Assembly (NCBI GenBank): GCA_023260735.1
Contig: JALQUL010000146.1
Coordinates: 1 to 9,600, forward strand
Reading direction: 5' to 3'
Length of the DNA stretch: 9,600 bases
Origin: Limnohabitans sp.
GTDB taxonomy: Bacteria > Pseudomonadota > Gammaproteobacteria > Burkholderiales > Burkholderiaceae_C
Part shown: piece after piece, positions 1 through 6,060 of the stretch
Layout of the letters: each line of letters opens with the position of its first letter
How positions within the stretch are numbered: position 1 is the first letter of the stretch
Program-made: the position numbers and the translations under genes
Notes under the pieces: model-generated
Databases searched by the model: none
The model's input: the letters and a program-made list of their open reading frames with translations, nothing else
Told to the model about the DNA's origin: nothing

Positions 1-955
1 GATCAATTTGTTGAGTTAACTCTTGGAACGTAGTGCTAGTCGTACGACCACAACCAGGGCAAGCGGTAACGGTAGGAGTAAAACTACGCAAGCCTAAAGA
101 CTGCAAAATTTCAGAACCCACCAAAACTTCTTGTGTTCTGGATTCGTTGGGGGCTGGTGTTAAAGAAACCCTAATTGTATCGCCAATTCCTTCTTGCAAT
201 AAAAGGGACAAAGCAGCAGTAGAGGCCACAATACCTTTAACCCCCATTCCCGCTTCTGTGAGACCTAAATGTAAGGGGTAATTGCCACGCTTAGCCAACT
301 CACGATACACTGTTACCAAATCTTGTACACCGCTTACCTTGCATGACAAAACAATTTGATGAGCCGGCATTCCCATTGATTGAGCCAACTCTGCAGATTC
401 GATTGCAGAGCGCACCAACGCCTCAACCATGACTTGTTTAGCCGTCCAAGGTTGTGAGCGCTTGCTATTTTCATCCATTAACTGGGCCATTAAATCTTGA
501 TCTAGGCTACCCCAATTAACCCCAATTCGGATTGCTTTATTCCATTGCAAGGCGGATTCAATTAATTGACCAAATTGAGCATCACGCTTATTGCCTTTGC
601 CTACATTACCAGGATTAATACGATATTTAGATAATGCTTTTGCACACTCTGGGTAATCACGCACTAACAAATGGCCATTATAATGAAAATCTCCAATTAA
701 AGGCGTATGAATGCCCATTCTATCGAGTTGTTCTCGGATGTAAGGTACTTGTGCCGCCGCTTTAGGTGTGTTGACAGTAATGCGCACCATTTCTGAACCA
801 GCAAGTGCTAACTCTTTGACCTGAATAGCCGTCGCAATTGCATCTTCAGTATCGGTATTCGTCATGGACTGAACTCGCACTGGAGCTCCTCCACCAATAG
901 TAATAATTTGATCTGCCCAGCTAACTTGTGCTTGTAATCGAGTATTGTTTGTCAT
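1..955 (-). CDS. ispG: IspG (GcpE), 4-hydroxy-3-methylbut-2-enyl diphosphate synthase, 3'-truncated by window edge
   Basis: IspG reduces methylerythritol cyclodiphosphate to HMBPP in the MEP isoprenoid pathway, in the cytoplasm, using a [4Fe-4S] cluster. My own translation gives 318 codons. The N-terminal barrel opens with PVRVQSMTNT (residues 25-34), a family signature. The first two cluster ligands are seen in CPGCGR, C299 and C302, about 29 residues later than in the E. coli protein (C270/C273), which fits the longer betaproteobacterial form. The third cysteine and the catalytic glutamate lie beyond base 1. The ATG at 955 is chosen because an in-frame TAA lies two codons upstream and the family motifs follow at the expected distance. 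The Shine-Dalgarno is poor (only AAAG nearby). It is the last gene of the ndk-rlmN-pilW-rodZ-ispG block but stands 446 bp from rodZ, so it probably has its own promoter; none is clear by eye. Confidence 0.96.
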   Translation of the reverse strand, partial: MTNNTRLQAQVSWADQIITIGGGAPVRVQSMTNTDTEDAIATAIQVKELALAGSEMVRITVNTPKAAAQVPYIREQLDRMGIHTPLIGDFHYNGHLLVRDYPECAKALSKYRINPGNVGKGNKRDAQFGQLIESALQWNKAIRIGVNWGSLDQDLMAQLMDENSKRSQPWTAKQVMVEALVRSAIESAELAQSMGMPAHQIVLSCKVSGVQDLVTVYRELAKRGNYPLHLGLTEAGMGVKGIVASTAALSLLLQEGIGDTIRVSLTPAPNESRTQEVLVGSEILQSLGLRSFTPTVTACPGCGRTTSTTFQELTQQID

Positions 956-1004
956 GATGCTTTATAAATATCGAAAGGCTACGAATTGGTAAAGTAAAGT
1001 GGTT

Positions 1005-1052
1005 TTCAACTCAAGTCTTGCAAGCTTGGTATCTTGTAACTTGAGCTTTGAA
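1005..1052 (-). repeat. Imperfect inverted repeat in the ispG leader
   Basis: CTCAAGT (1010-1016) pairs with ACTTGAG (1039-1045), and TTCAA (1005-1009) pairs with TTGAA (1048-1052) across a 2-nt bulge, giving about 12 bp. The inner part can also pair CAAG (1021-1024) with CTTG (1033-1036). It would lie 50-97 nt upstream of the ispG ATG if that leader is transcribed. No T tract follows on the minus strand, so it is not a terminator; its function is unknown. Confidence 0.4.
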
Positions 1053-1261
1053 GCTGATTTTAAACCCCGCAGTCGATGCTATGAGTGAAAAACCAAGAAA
1101 ATAAGCAATTGAAGAACCTACCGTGAATGCTGTAATGAGATTTGCAGAGCTTTGCTCAAACACTTTAATTCAATTCGTAACCATTTGAGAGAGACAATAA
1201 CTATTAACGAGGAAAAGAATCTCTGCATTCATCAACACTCATCAATTAAGTTTTCTTGAGT

Positions 1262-1289
1262 TTCACAACTCATCAATCCTAGTTGTGAA
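1262..1289. repeat. Perfect 9-bp hairpin downstream of rodZ
   Basis: TTCACAACT (1262-1270) and AGTTGTGAA (1281-1289) form a perfect 9-bp stem with a 10-nt loop, 113 nt after the rodZ stop. No run of T follows on either strand, so it is not a typical intrinsic terminator. It might protect the 3' end of the rodZ mRNA or be a protein site; the sequence does not decide. Confidence 0.45.
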
Positions 1290-1401
1290 TGGCCAAAATT
1301 ATGGATATTAACCATTACATAAAATGAGCGCTCTCTGAGATGATGCAGAATCTCTTTTATATCAACTCCAATAGCTAAAAGCAGTTAATATAAATAAATT
1401 T

Positions 1402-2958
1402 TTACTTCAATTCAAATCTAGCCACATTACCCTTTGAATAAGGTGCTGTATTATAAATTTGGCCATTCACGATCACAGTGGTTGAAGTGGCATTTCCTAC
1501 TTTTACTTTTACAGGCATTTTGGCTAACACGGTCACTTCATCGTCTTTGACACCATTTTTACCTAATAACTGTTTACCACCTGCCTCAGAAACTTCGAGG
1601 TAGCTGGTATCTGTTAATTTAAATACGATGAGTGCTTGACCTGCTTGAGCAACTACAGCTGAAGCGCTTGATGCTGGAGTGCTAGCGGTTGCGACTGTTG
1701 TTTTAGCCACTGGTGTTTCTACTTTGGTGACTGGCACCGCCGGTGCACTAGCAACAACTGTGGGTTTAATATCAGCAGGCTTGACTTGGACTGATGCTAC
1801 GGCAGAGGCTACAATGGTTGCTGTGGTGGGTGCGCTAGTAGTGCTACTAGGTTTAGTAGTCGAAGCCACAGGACTTGCTGTCTCTGAGGGTAGACTTGCC
1901 ACTACAGTTGGAGTAGTAACATTGGTAGGTTCAGTAGCAGTGGTTCTAGTGGCTTCAGAGGCACTCATGCTACTAGAAAGACTAGAAATGGAGCTGCTCG
2001 CTGAAGTCCAATTAATCACCACAATAATAGCAATACCAATTAAAATGAGGGCTGCTAATACACGAATGCCAACACCACCAAAAGTATCTGCTACATCAAT
2101 TGAACTACCACTCATTGGGAGATTGAGACCTCTAGGCTGAGAAGCCTCTGATTTGGCTTGCGGTAATTTCGGCATAAGTGCCAAAATTTCGGTGGCATCT
2201 ACTTTAATGGTTCTGCAAATACTGGTCACTAAACTACGAGCAAATGCCACGCCCGGTAATAAGTGAAGTTCATCGGCCTCTAATGCCCTAAGGGTTTTAA
2301 CTGACACCTTTAGTTGTGCTGCCAATGACAATTCTGAAACATTAGCATTTTCTCGGGCTCGTTTTAATAAGACGCCAGCGGTAGTGCTGATTGCCACAGG
2401 CAATAATGCTGTTTTATCTTCACCTAACAAATCTTGATCGACAGAAATAGGTATTAAGGAAGCTGGAATCAAATCATCTTCATTGTGCGCATTACCCACT
2501 ACTGGGCTGGTATTCACAAAAGTTTCAGGTTCAATTTCAGTACCAAATGACTTACTTATTGCCTTGGGTGCAACAAACGAGCCAGTGCTTTCTGCGTAGT
2601 CATTTGGTACTGAATTTTGAGAATTACTCAAATAAGCAGGCGCTGCTTCGGGTTCAGTATTTTCAGAAGGCAAATCTAAACTACTAGCGGCTAAGTCTTC
2701 ATTTCGAACTTCGTTTGCCAGCTCATTTTGGTAGTCTTCATTTTGAGTTAATGCTGCCATAGAACCAGACAAAGAACTCACTGCATTTAGACCTGCTTTT
2801 GATAGTTCGGCAGGTAATAAACCTGTGTCATTCTGATCATTAAAGGTCTTTGATTGAAATGAGTTTTCGGTACTATCAAAGTTATTGCTCTTAGCTTGCG
2901 ATGCGTCGTCTTGTATTAAAGCCGCATCGTGCTTGATATCATCATTTTTTTCACTCAT
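1402..2958 (-). CDS. rodZ: RodZ-like cytoskeletal membrane protein (HTH, one TM, DUF4115) with long acidic N-terminal extension
   Basis: RodZ links the MreB cytoskeleton to the cell-wall elongation machinery: a cytoplasmic helix-turn-helix, one membrane span, and a periplasmic C-terminal domain. All are visible in the 518 residues: HTH about 193-262, TM about 296-317, a Ser/Thr/Ala/Val-rich low-complexity linker about 318-438, and a DUF4115-like beta domain 439-518. The start is the ATG at 2958, with GAGGGG at 2965-2970 at good spacing; a TTG one codon upstream is less likely. It overlaps pilW by 8 bp. Residues 1-190 are acidic, rich in Asn/Ser/Glu, and lack a recognisable fold. Usual family members begin close to the HTH, so this extension is odd. 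The linker repeats a V/A-V-A-S motif (352-355, 363-366, 382-385, 386-389, 401-404). The family call is firm; the role in rod shape is inferred from the family. Confidence 0.9.
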   Translation of the reverse strand: MSEKNDDIKHDAALIQDDASQAKSNNFDSTENSFQSKTFNDQNDTGLLPAELSKAGLNAVSSLSGSMAALTQNEDYQNELANEVRNEDLAASSLDLPSENTEPEAAPAYLSNSQNSVPNDYAESTGSFVAPKAISKSFGTEIEPETFVNTSPVVGNAHNEDDLIPASLIPISVDQDLLGEDKTALLPVAISTTAGVLLKRARENANVSELSLAAQLKVSVKTLRALEADELHLLPGVAFARSLVTSICRTIKVDATEILALMPKLPQAKSEASQPRGLNLPMSGSSIDVADTFGGVGIRVLAALILIGIAIIVVINWTSASSSISSLSSSMSASEATRTTATEPTNVTTPTVVASLPSETASPVASTTKPSSTTSAPTTATIVASAVASVQVKPADIKPTVVASAPAVPVTKVETPVAKTTVATASTPASSASAVVAQAGQALIVFKLTDTSYLEVSEAGGKQLLGKNGVKDDEVTVLAKMPVKVKVGNATSTTVIVNGQIYNTAPYSKGNVARFELK

Positions 2959-3781
2959 CAAACACCCCTCGATTTAGTTTTTCCGCCTGCGGCGATTTAG
3001 GAAACTTTTGCTGTATTTGCACCTGTAAACGCCTTGCCGCTTCAATGCTACCAGTTCGTCTTTCGATGCGAGCGCCCAACCATAGTGACTGGGCATTAGC
3101 TAACTCTTGATTATTATTGAGACGAGTCACATAAAAACGTGCTCTGTCATACTGACCTTTGTCAAAAAATATTTGCGCTAAGTTATAGCCTGCCATCGGA
3201 CTGCTAGGATCAAGCTCAAATGACTTTAATAAGCTCAACTCTGCGTCTTGAGCAAGTCCGGCACGTAACTGACAAACGCCAAGCGTGAGCCATGAAGTGG
3301 CTTTGTCACGGTAGGTAGGAATGGCCAAAGCCCTTTTAAAATACTGAATGGCTTCAGGGTACTTAGCATTGACACATTGCATCCAACCAATATTGTGTAA
3401 TGCACTACCGTTATTGGAATTAAAAGACAAAGCCCGCTGGTAGTTGTCAAGTGCAGTACGGTTATCGCCAAGTCTAAAATAAATTAAACCTTTTAATATA
3501 TAGGCATCAGGAAAAGTGGAGTCAATAACCAAAGCTTGGTTGACTTCTTCAAGGGCAATGTCGTTTTTACCCTGTTCATAATAAGCCGAAGCCAACTCTA
3601 ACCTTAAACCCGCACGGTTACGTGCATCAGAAGAAGGTGCAGATGTATCTTGGTAGGCAGTCGATGAATCAGGATTGGTATTAGCACAACCGGCCAACAC
3701 CATCACAAAACCAATCAAGACTAACTTCATGCTAAAACTAAATTGGGATAGGGCTTGGTTAACAACTTGAAGATAAATCAT
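2951..3781 (-). CDS. pilW: Type IV pilus biogenesis/stability TPR lipoprotein PilW (PilF)
   Basis: This is an outer-membrane lipoprotein with TPR repeats that in related bacteria helps the PilQ secretin multimerise, so it supports type IV pili. From the ATG at 3781 there are 276 residues. The hydrophobic segment 19-30 ends in the lipobox L29-A30-G31-C32. TPR-like helices run about 57-215, with A/Y/L patterns such as AYYEQGKNDIALEEVNQALV and YPEAIQYFKRALAI. The start is uncertain. The ATG at 3781 overlaps the rlmN stop as ATGA and has GAGG about 10 nt upstream, but it puts 17 residues with no positive charge before MK. An ATG at 3730 gives a classic short lipoprotein signal (MKLVLIG..LAGC) but lacks a Shine-Dalgarno. 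A longer open frame up to 3925 lies inside rlmN and is not credible as coding. No other pilus gene is in the window. Confidence 0.88.
   Translation of the reverse strand: MIYLQVVNQALSQFSFSMKLVLIGFVMVLAGCANTNPDSSTAYQDTSAPSSDARNRAGLRLELASAYYEQGKNDIALEEVNQALVIDSTFPDAYILKGLIYFRLGDNRTALDNYQRALSFNSNNGSALHNIGWMQCVNAKYPEAIQYFKRALAIPTYRDKATSWLTLGVCQLRAGLAQDAELSLLKSFELDPSSPMAGYNLAQIFFDKGQYDRARFYVTRLNNNQELANAQSLWLGARIERRTGSIEAARRLQVQIQQKFPKSPQAEKLNRGVFDE
2965..2970 (-). promoter_or_regulatory. Ribosome binding site of rodZ
   Basis: On the minus strand GAGGGG lies 6 nt before the ATG at 2958, inside the last codons of pilW. It favours the ATG over the TTG one codon upstream, and suggests that rodZ translation is coupled to the end of pilW. 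Confidence 0.75.
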
Positions 3782-4953
3782 TGGGAGTATGCCTCTTCTG
3801 GTGGCAACTCGTGTGCATTTGAAGCGCCGGTTGAACTTGCAATTTGAATTGGAATAGTGGCCCGTTTGGCAAGCCGGCTTTGAATCTTGGTTCGATCTAC
3901 TACCTCGCCAGCTAACTGACCGCAAGCGGCATCAATGTCATCGCCACGAGTTTTACGTACGGTTGTAATCACGCCAGCTTGATTTAACAATGCAGCAAAG
4001 CTGGCCACCCTTTCTTTAGAGGAACACAATAAACCAGAGGCAGGAAAGGGATTAAACGGAATCAAATTAATTTTGCAAGATAGACGGGTGGATGATTGCT
4101 TCACCAAAAGATCAATCAATTGGCGAGCATGATCATCAGTGTCGTTAACACCGTCTAGCATACAATACTCAATTGTGATGAAATCACGAGGAGCTGATTT
4201 CAAATACGAATTGCAAGAAGTCAATAGCTCTTGCAAGGGATATTTAATATTAATAGGCACTAAATGACTACGCAAATCATTATTGGGTGCGTGTAACGAT
4301 ACCGCCAAAGATACAGGGCAGTCTTGTGCCAACCGATCTATCATAGGTACAACACCAGATGTAGAAACAGTCACACGACGTCTTGAGAGGCCATAACCAT
4401 GGTCATCTAACATGGTTTTCAGAGCGGGCACCAAGGCATTATAATTTTGTAATGGCTCACCCATCCCCATCATGACCACATTGGAAATAATTCGATCGGT
4501 ACGGCCTAATTTTTGTTTAAGGTAGTGTTCGGCAAACCATAGCTGAGCAATGATTTCACCAGTGCTTAAATTACGACTAAAACCTTGATGTCCAGTGGAG
4601 CAAAAACGGCAAGCAACAGCACAGCCCGCTTGCGATGAAACACAAAGCGTAGCTCGGTCGGATTCGGGGATATAAACAGATTCAATGGCATTGCCATTAC
4701 CCACATCAAATAGCCATTTAATAGTGCCATCGGTGGACTCATGCTGGCTAATCACTTTTAAACCAGTAATGGTGGCCACTGTGGGGAGTTTTTCTCTGAG
4801 TGATTTGGCTAAATCAGTCATTTGAGAGAATTCGCTGGCACCACGTTGGTGTATCCAGCGAAATAATTGGGTAGCTCTAAAGCCTTTTTCACCCAACGAC
4901 TTACAGAAGTCAGTCAGGCCGGCCAGATCAAAATCAAGCAGATTAACTAACAT
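3778..4953 (-). CDS. rlmN: RlmN, dual-specificity 23S rRNA (A2503) and tRNA (A37) C2-methyltransferase
   Basis: RlmN is a radical-SAM enzyme that methylates C2 of A2503 in 23S rRNA and of A37 in some tRNAs. The 391 residues carry the cluster motif C111-x3-C115-x2-C118 (CAVACRFC). The methyl-carrying cysteine appears as C344 in DAACGQL and the conserved C104 in ATLCVSSQAG, matching E. coli C355 and C118 by spacing. E91 matches the catalytic glutamate position. MMGMGEPLQN (161-170) is the SAM-binding GEP region. The start ATG at 4953 has AGG at 4961-4963 at 7-nt spacing, and MLVNLLDFD is a normal betaproteobacterial N-terminus. It follows ndk by 19 bp and its TGA overlaps the pilW ATG (ATGA). 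The closely related resistance methylase Cfr is less likely because of the rlmN-typical context and overall match. Confidence 0.97.
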   Translation of the reverse strand: MLVNLLDFDLAGLTDFCKSLGEKGFRATQLFRWIHQRGASEFSQMTDLAKSLREKLPTVATITGLKVISQHESTDGTIKWLFDVGNGNAIESVYIPESDRATLCVSSQAGCAVACRFCSTGHQGFSRNLSTGEIIAQLWFAEHYLKQKLGRTDRIISNVVMMGMGEPLQNYNALVPALKTMLDDHGYGLSRRRVTVSTSGVVPMIDRLAQDCPVSLAVSLHAPNNDLRSHLVPINIKYPLQELLTSCNSYLKSAPRDFITIEYCMLDGVNDTDDHARQLIDLLVKQSSTRLSCKINLIPFNPFPASGLLCSSKERVASFAALLNQAGVITTVRKTRGDDIDAACGQLAGEVVDRTKIQSRLAKRATIPIQIASSTGASNAHELPPEEAYSQ

Positions 4954-4972
4954 CTGTAAACCTATCTACCGC

Positions 4973-5398
4973 TTAGCGGCTAAATACCTGCATGCCAGGG
5001 AAGAAGAACGCGATTTCGACTGCAGCTGTTTCGGCCGCGTCAGAACCATGAACTGCGTTAGCGTCGATGCTATCAGCAAAATCAGCACGGATAGTACCAG
5101 GAGCAGCTTTCTTAGGATCAGTAGCACCCATTAAATCACGGTTTTTCAAGATTGCGCCTTCGCCTTCGAGGGCTTGGATCATGACCGGACCAGAAATCAT
5201 GAATGATACTAAATCCTTGAAGAATGGACGCTCTTTGTGAACAGCGTAGAATGCTTCAGCTTCACCTTGTGATAAATGAGCCATTTTAGCCGCGATAACT
5301 TTTAAGCCAGCGCCTTCAAAACGAGAATAGATTTGACCGATTACATTTTTTGCAACTGCGTCTGGTTTGATAATGGATAGTGTGCGTTCGATTGCCAT
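4973..5398 (-). CDS. ndk: Nucleoside diphosphate kinase
   Basis: Ndk transfers the gamma phosphate from ATP to nucleoside diphosphates through a phosphohistidine, balancing NTP and dNTP pools in the cytoplasm. The 141 residues equal the usual bacterial length. ERTLSIIKPDAV opens the protein and the active-site histidine is H117 in NAVHGSD (115-120). The longer open frame beginning at 5419 adds seven residues, but the Shine-Dalgarno (AGGA, 5405-5408) lies inside that extension. The ATG at 5398, giving the family N-terminus MAIERT, is therefore chosen. It is the first gene of the tight ndk-rlmN-pilW-rodZ run. Its promoter must lie in the gap to the right; I could not define one. Confidence 0.97.
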   Translation of the reverse strand: MAIERTLSIIKPDAVAKNVIGQIYSRFEGAGLKVIAAKMAHLSQGEAEAFYAVHKERPFFKDLVSFMISGPVMIQALEGEGAILKNRDLMGATDPKKAAPGTIRADFADSIDANAVHGSDAAETAAVEIAFFFPGMQVFSR

Positions 5399-5404
5399 AA
5401 AAAT

Positions 5405-5408
5405 TCCT
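5405..5408 (-). promoter_or_regulatory. Ribosome binding site of ndk, decides its start
   Basis: AGGA on the minus strand is 6 nt before the ATG at 5398. It fits that start and makes the in-frame ATG at 5419 an unlikely initiator. Confidence 0.75.
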
Positions 5409-5549
5409 GAAATAAACAATAAAAATAAGCCTATGAGCCAATTAAAAATAGCCTCATGCCAATAGAAAGAAGGTAGTACCCCTTGAACTGCATTACTTAG
5501 ACTTAAGTCAACACATTAAAAGTTGATTTTTAAAAAATCAAATCAAAAG

Positions 5550-5584
5550 TGGCACTCAAAAAATAAGCTGATATTTGAGTGTCA
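5550..5584 (-). terminator. Hairpin with T-rich tail upstream of ndk (possible terminator)
   Basis: TGGCACTCAAA (5550-5560) pairs with TTTGAGTGTCA (5574-5584), 11 bp with one G-T wobble and a 13-nt loop. On the minus strand it is followed by a T-rich stretch ending in TTTTTT, but that T run is about 12 nt away and the loop is large. It is a weaker terminator candidate than those at 5810 and 5858. Confidence 0.35.
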
Positions 5585-5800
5585 ACTCACCAAATTATTA
5601 GCTGTTTACTTATTGGGTTGTGTATTACCGCTTCCTAAAGCTAGGTTCGTATTTTAACCTGTTATATGGAAATAAAACCAAACCCATGCAACTAAGCGTT
5701 ATTTGAATTGGTAAAACGACACAAAAATAAGAGTAGTGGTTATAAGATGAATGAAAGTAGCTTCGATTCAAGCATTATTAAAATACAGCACAACACCAAA

Positions 5801-5846
5801 ATTTAAAAATTCGAGTTTTAAAATGAAGAAACTTGTATAACTCGAA
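5801..5846 (-). terminator. Second terminator-like hairpin downstream of rluB
   Basis: TTCGAGTT (5810-5817) and AACTCGAA (5839-5846) form a perfect 8-bp stem with a 21-nt loop. On the minus strand the stem is directly followed by TTTTTAAATTTT. The long loop weakens the call. It lies about 215 nt after the rluB stop, just beyond the hairpin at 5868-5889, so the two could act in tandem. Confidence 0.45.
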
Positions 5847-5857
5847 AAAAACTGAAC

Positions 5858-5889
5858 AAAAAATCGGGCTTCAAGAAAAAACTTGAAGC
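5858..5889 (-). terminator. Rho-independent terminator of scpB-rluB
   Basis: GCTTCAAG (5868-5875) and CTTGAAGC (5882-5889) form a perfect 8-bp stem with a 6-nt loop. On the minus strand the stem is followed by CCGA and then TTTTTT. It lies about 170 nt after the rluB stop and is the best terminator candidate in the window. Confidence 0.6.
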
Positions 5890-5932
5890 AAATACAGCTA
5901 AAGCATTTGTATTTTACCTGTAATGAAGCGAT

Positions 5933-5960
5933 ATCAAGCCACAGTTTTGTATGGCTTGAT
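5933..5960. repeat. 9-bp hairpin in the rluB 3' region
   Basis: ATCAAGCCA (5933-5941) pairs perfectly with TGGCTTGAT (5952-5960) around a 10-nt loop. A short T run follows on the plus strand only, where no gene reads in, so it is recorded as a hairpin and not a terminator. It lies 100-128 nt downstream of rluB. Confidence 0.45.
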
Positions 5961-6060
5961 TTTCAAAGCAACAATTAGCCAATTGATAGGCTAGTCACTC
6001 ATTACGCAATTAAGACAACTTGAATCCAATTGAAAGTAATTTAGCTCAAGATAAACAAAA

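Larger units (their letters stand above)
956..1401. other. 446-bp spacer between rodZ and ispG, no confident gene
   Basis: This AT-rich spacer is the 3' region of rodZ and the 5' region of ispG. It holds a perfect 9-bp hairpin (1262-1289), an imperfect hairpin 50-97 nt upstream of ispG (1005-1052), and a 10-bp direct repeat ACTCATCAAT at 1237-1246 and 1268-1277. On the minus strand a GTG-initiated frame of 50 codons runs 1163 to 1011. It encodes a hydrophobic stretch (roughly residues 9-34) and a basic tail, but it has no Shine-Dalgarno and is not called as a gene. No rho-independent terminator with a T tract was found after rodZ, and no convincing -35/-10 pair for ispG. Confidence 0.6.
5399..6060. 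other. 662-bp structured AT-rich gap between rluB and ndk
   Basis: No reading frame of note is present; both strands are full of stops and AT-rich. On the minus strand, in order after rluB, the gap shows hairpins at 5976-5993 (weak), 5933-5960, 5890-5914, 5868-5889, 5810-5846 and 5550-5584. The last three are followed by T-rich runs. It therefore ends the scpB-rluB transcript and should hold the ndk promoter. A perfect 10-bp palindrome GACTTAAGTC (5500-5509) adjoins a TTGACT on the minus strand, but no matching -10 box was seen at the usual spacing. Confidence 0.6.

Noticed and set aside
33..281. Plus-strand frame of 82 codons
   Set aside because: It is antisense to ispG, whose translation carries the cluster motif CPGCGR.
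1216..1355. AGAATCTCT occurring twice (1216-1224 and 1347-1355)
   Set aside because: A 9-mer repeat in a 446-bp AT-rich spacer is too short to claim as a functional repeat.
1679..2140. Plus-strand open frame of 153 codons, Val/Thr/Ala-rich and hydrophobic looking
   Set aside because: It is exactly antisense to the low-complexity linker and membrane span of rodZ; its composition is the mirror of Ser/Thr/Ala codons and it has no Shine-Dalgarno or family match.
3235..3471. 78-codon minus-strand frame inside pilW
   Set aside because: It is an alternate frame of the TPR region of pilW.
3782..3925. 48-codon N-terminal extension of pilW into rlmN
   Set aside because: The bases code for the conserved-context C-terminus of RlmN in another frame, and the signal peptide with lipobox lies downstream, so the extension is not credible.
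5524..5538. A/T palindrome GATTTTTAAAAAATC
   Set aside because: Made only of A/T runs in an AT-rich gap; not informative as a stem or site.
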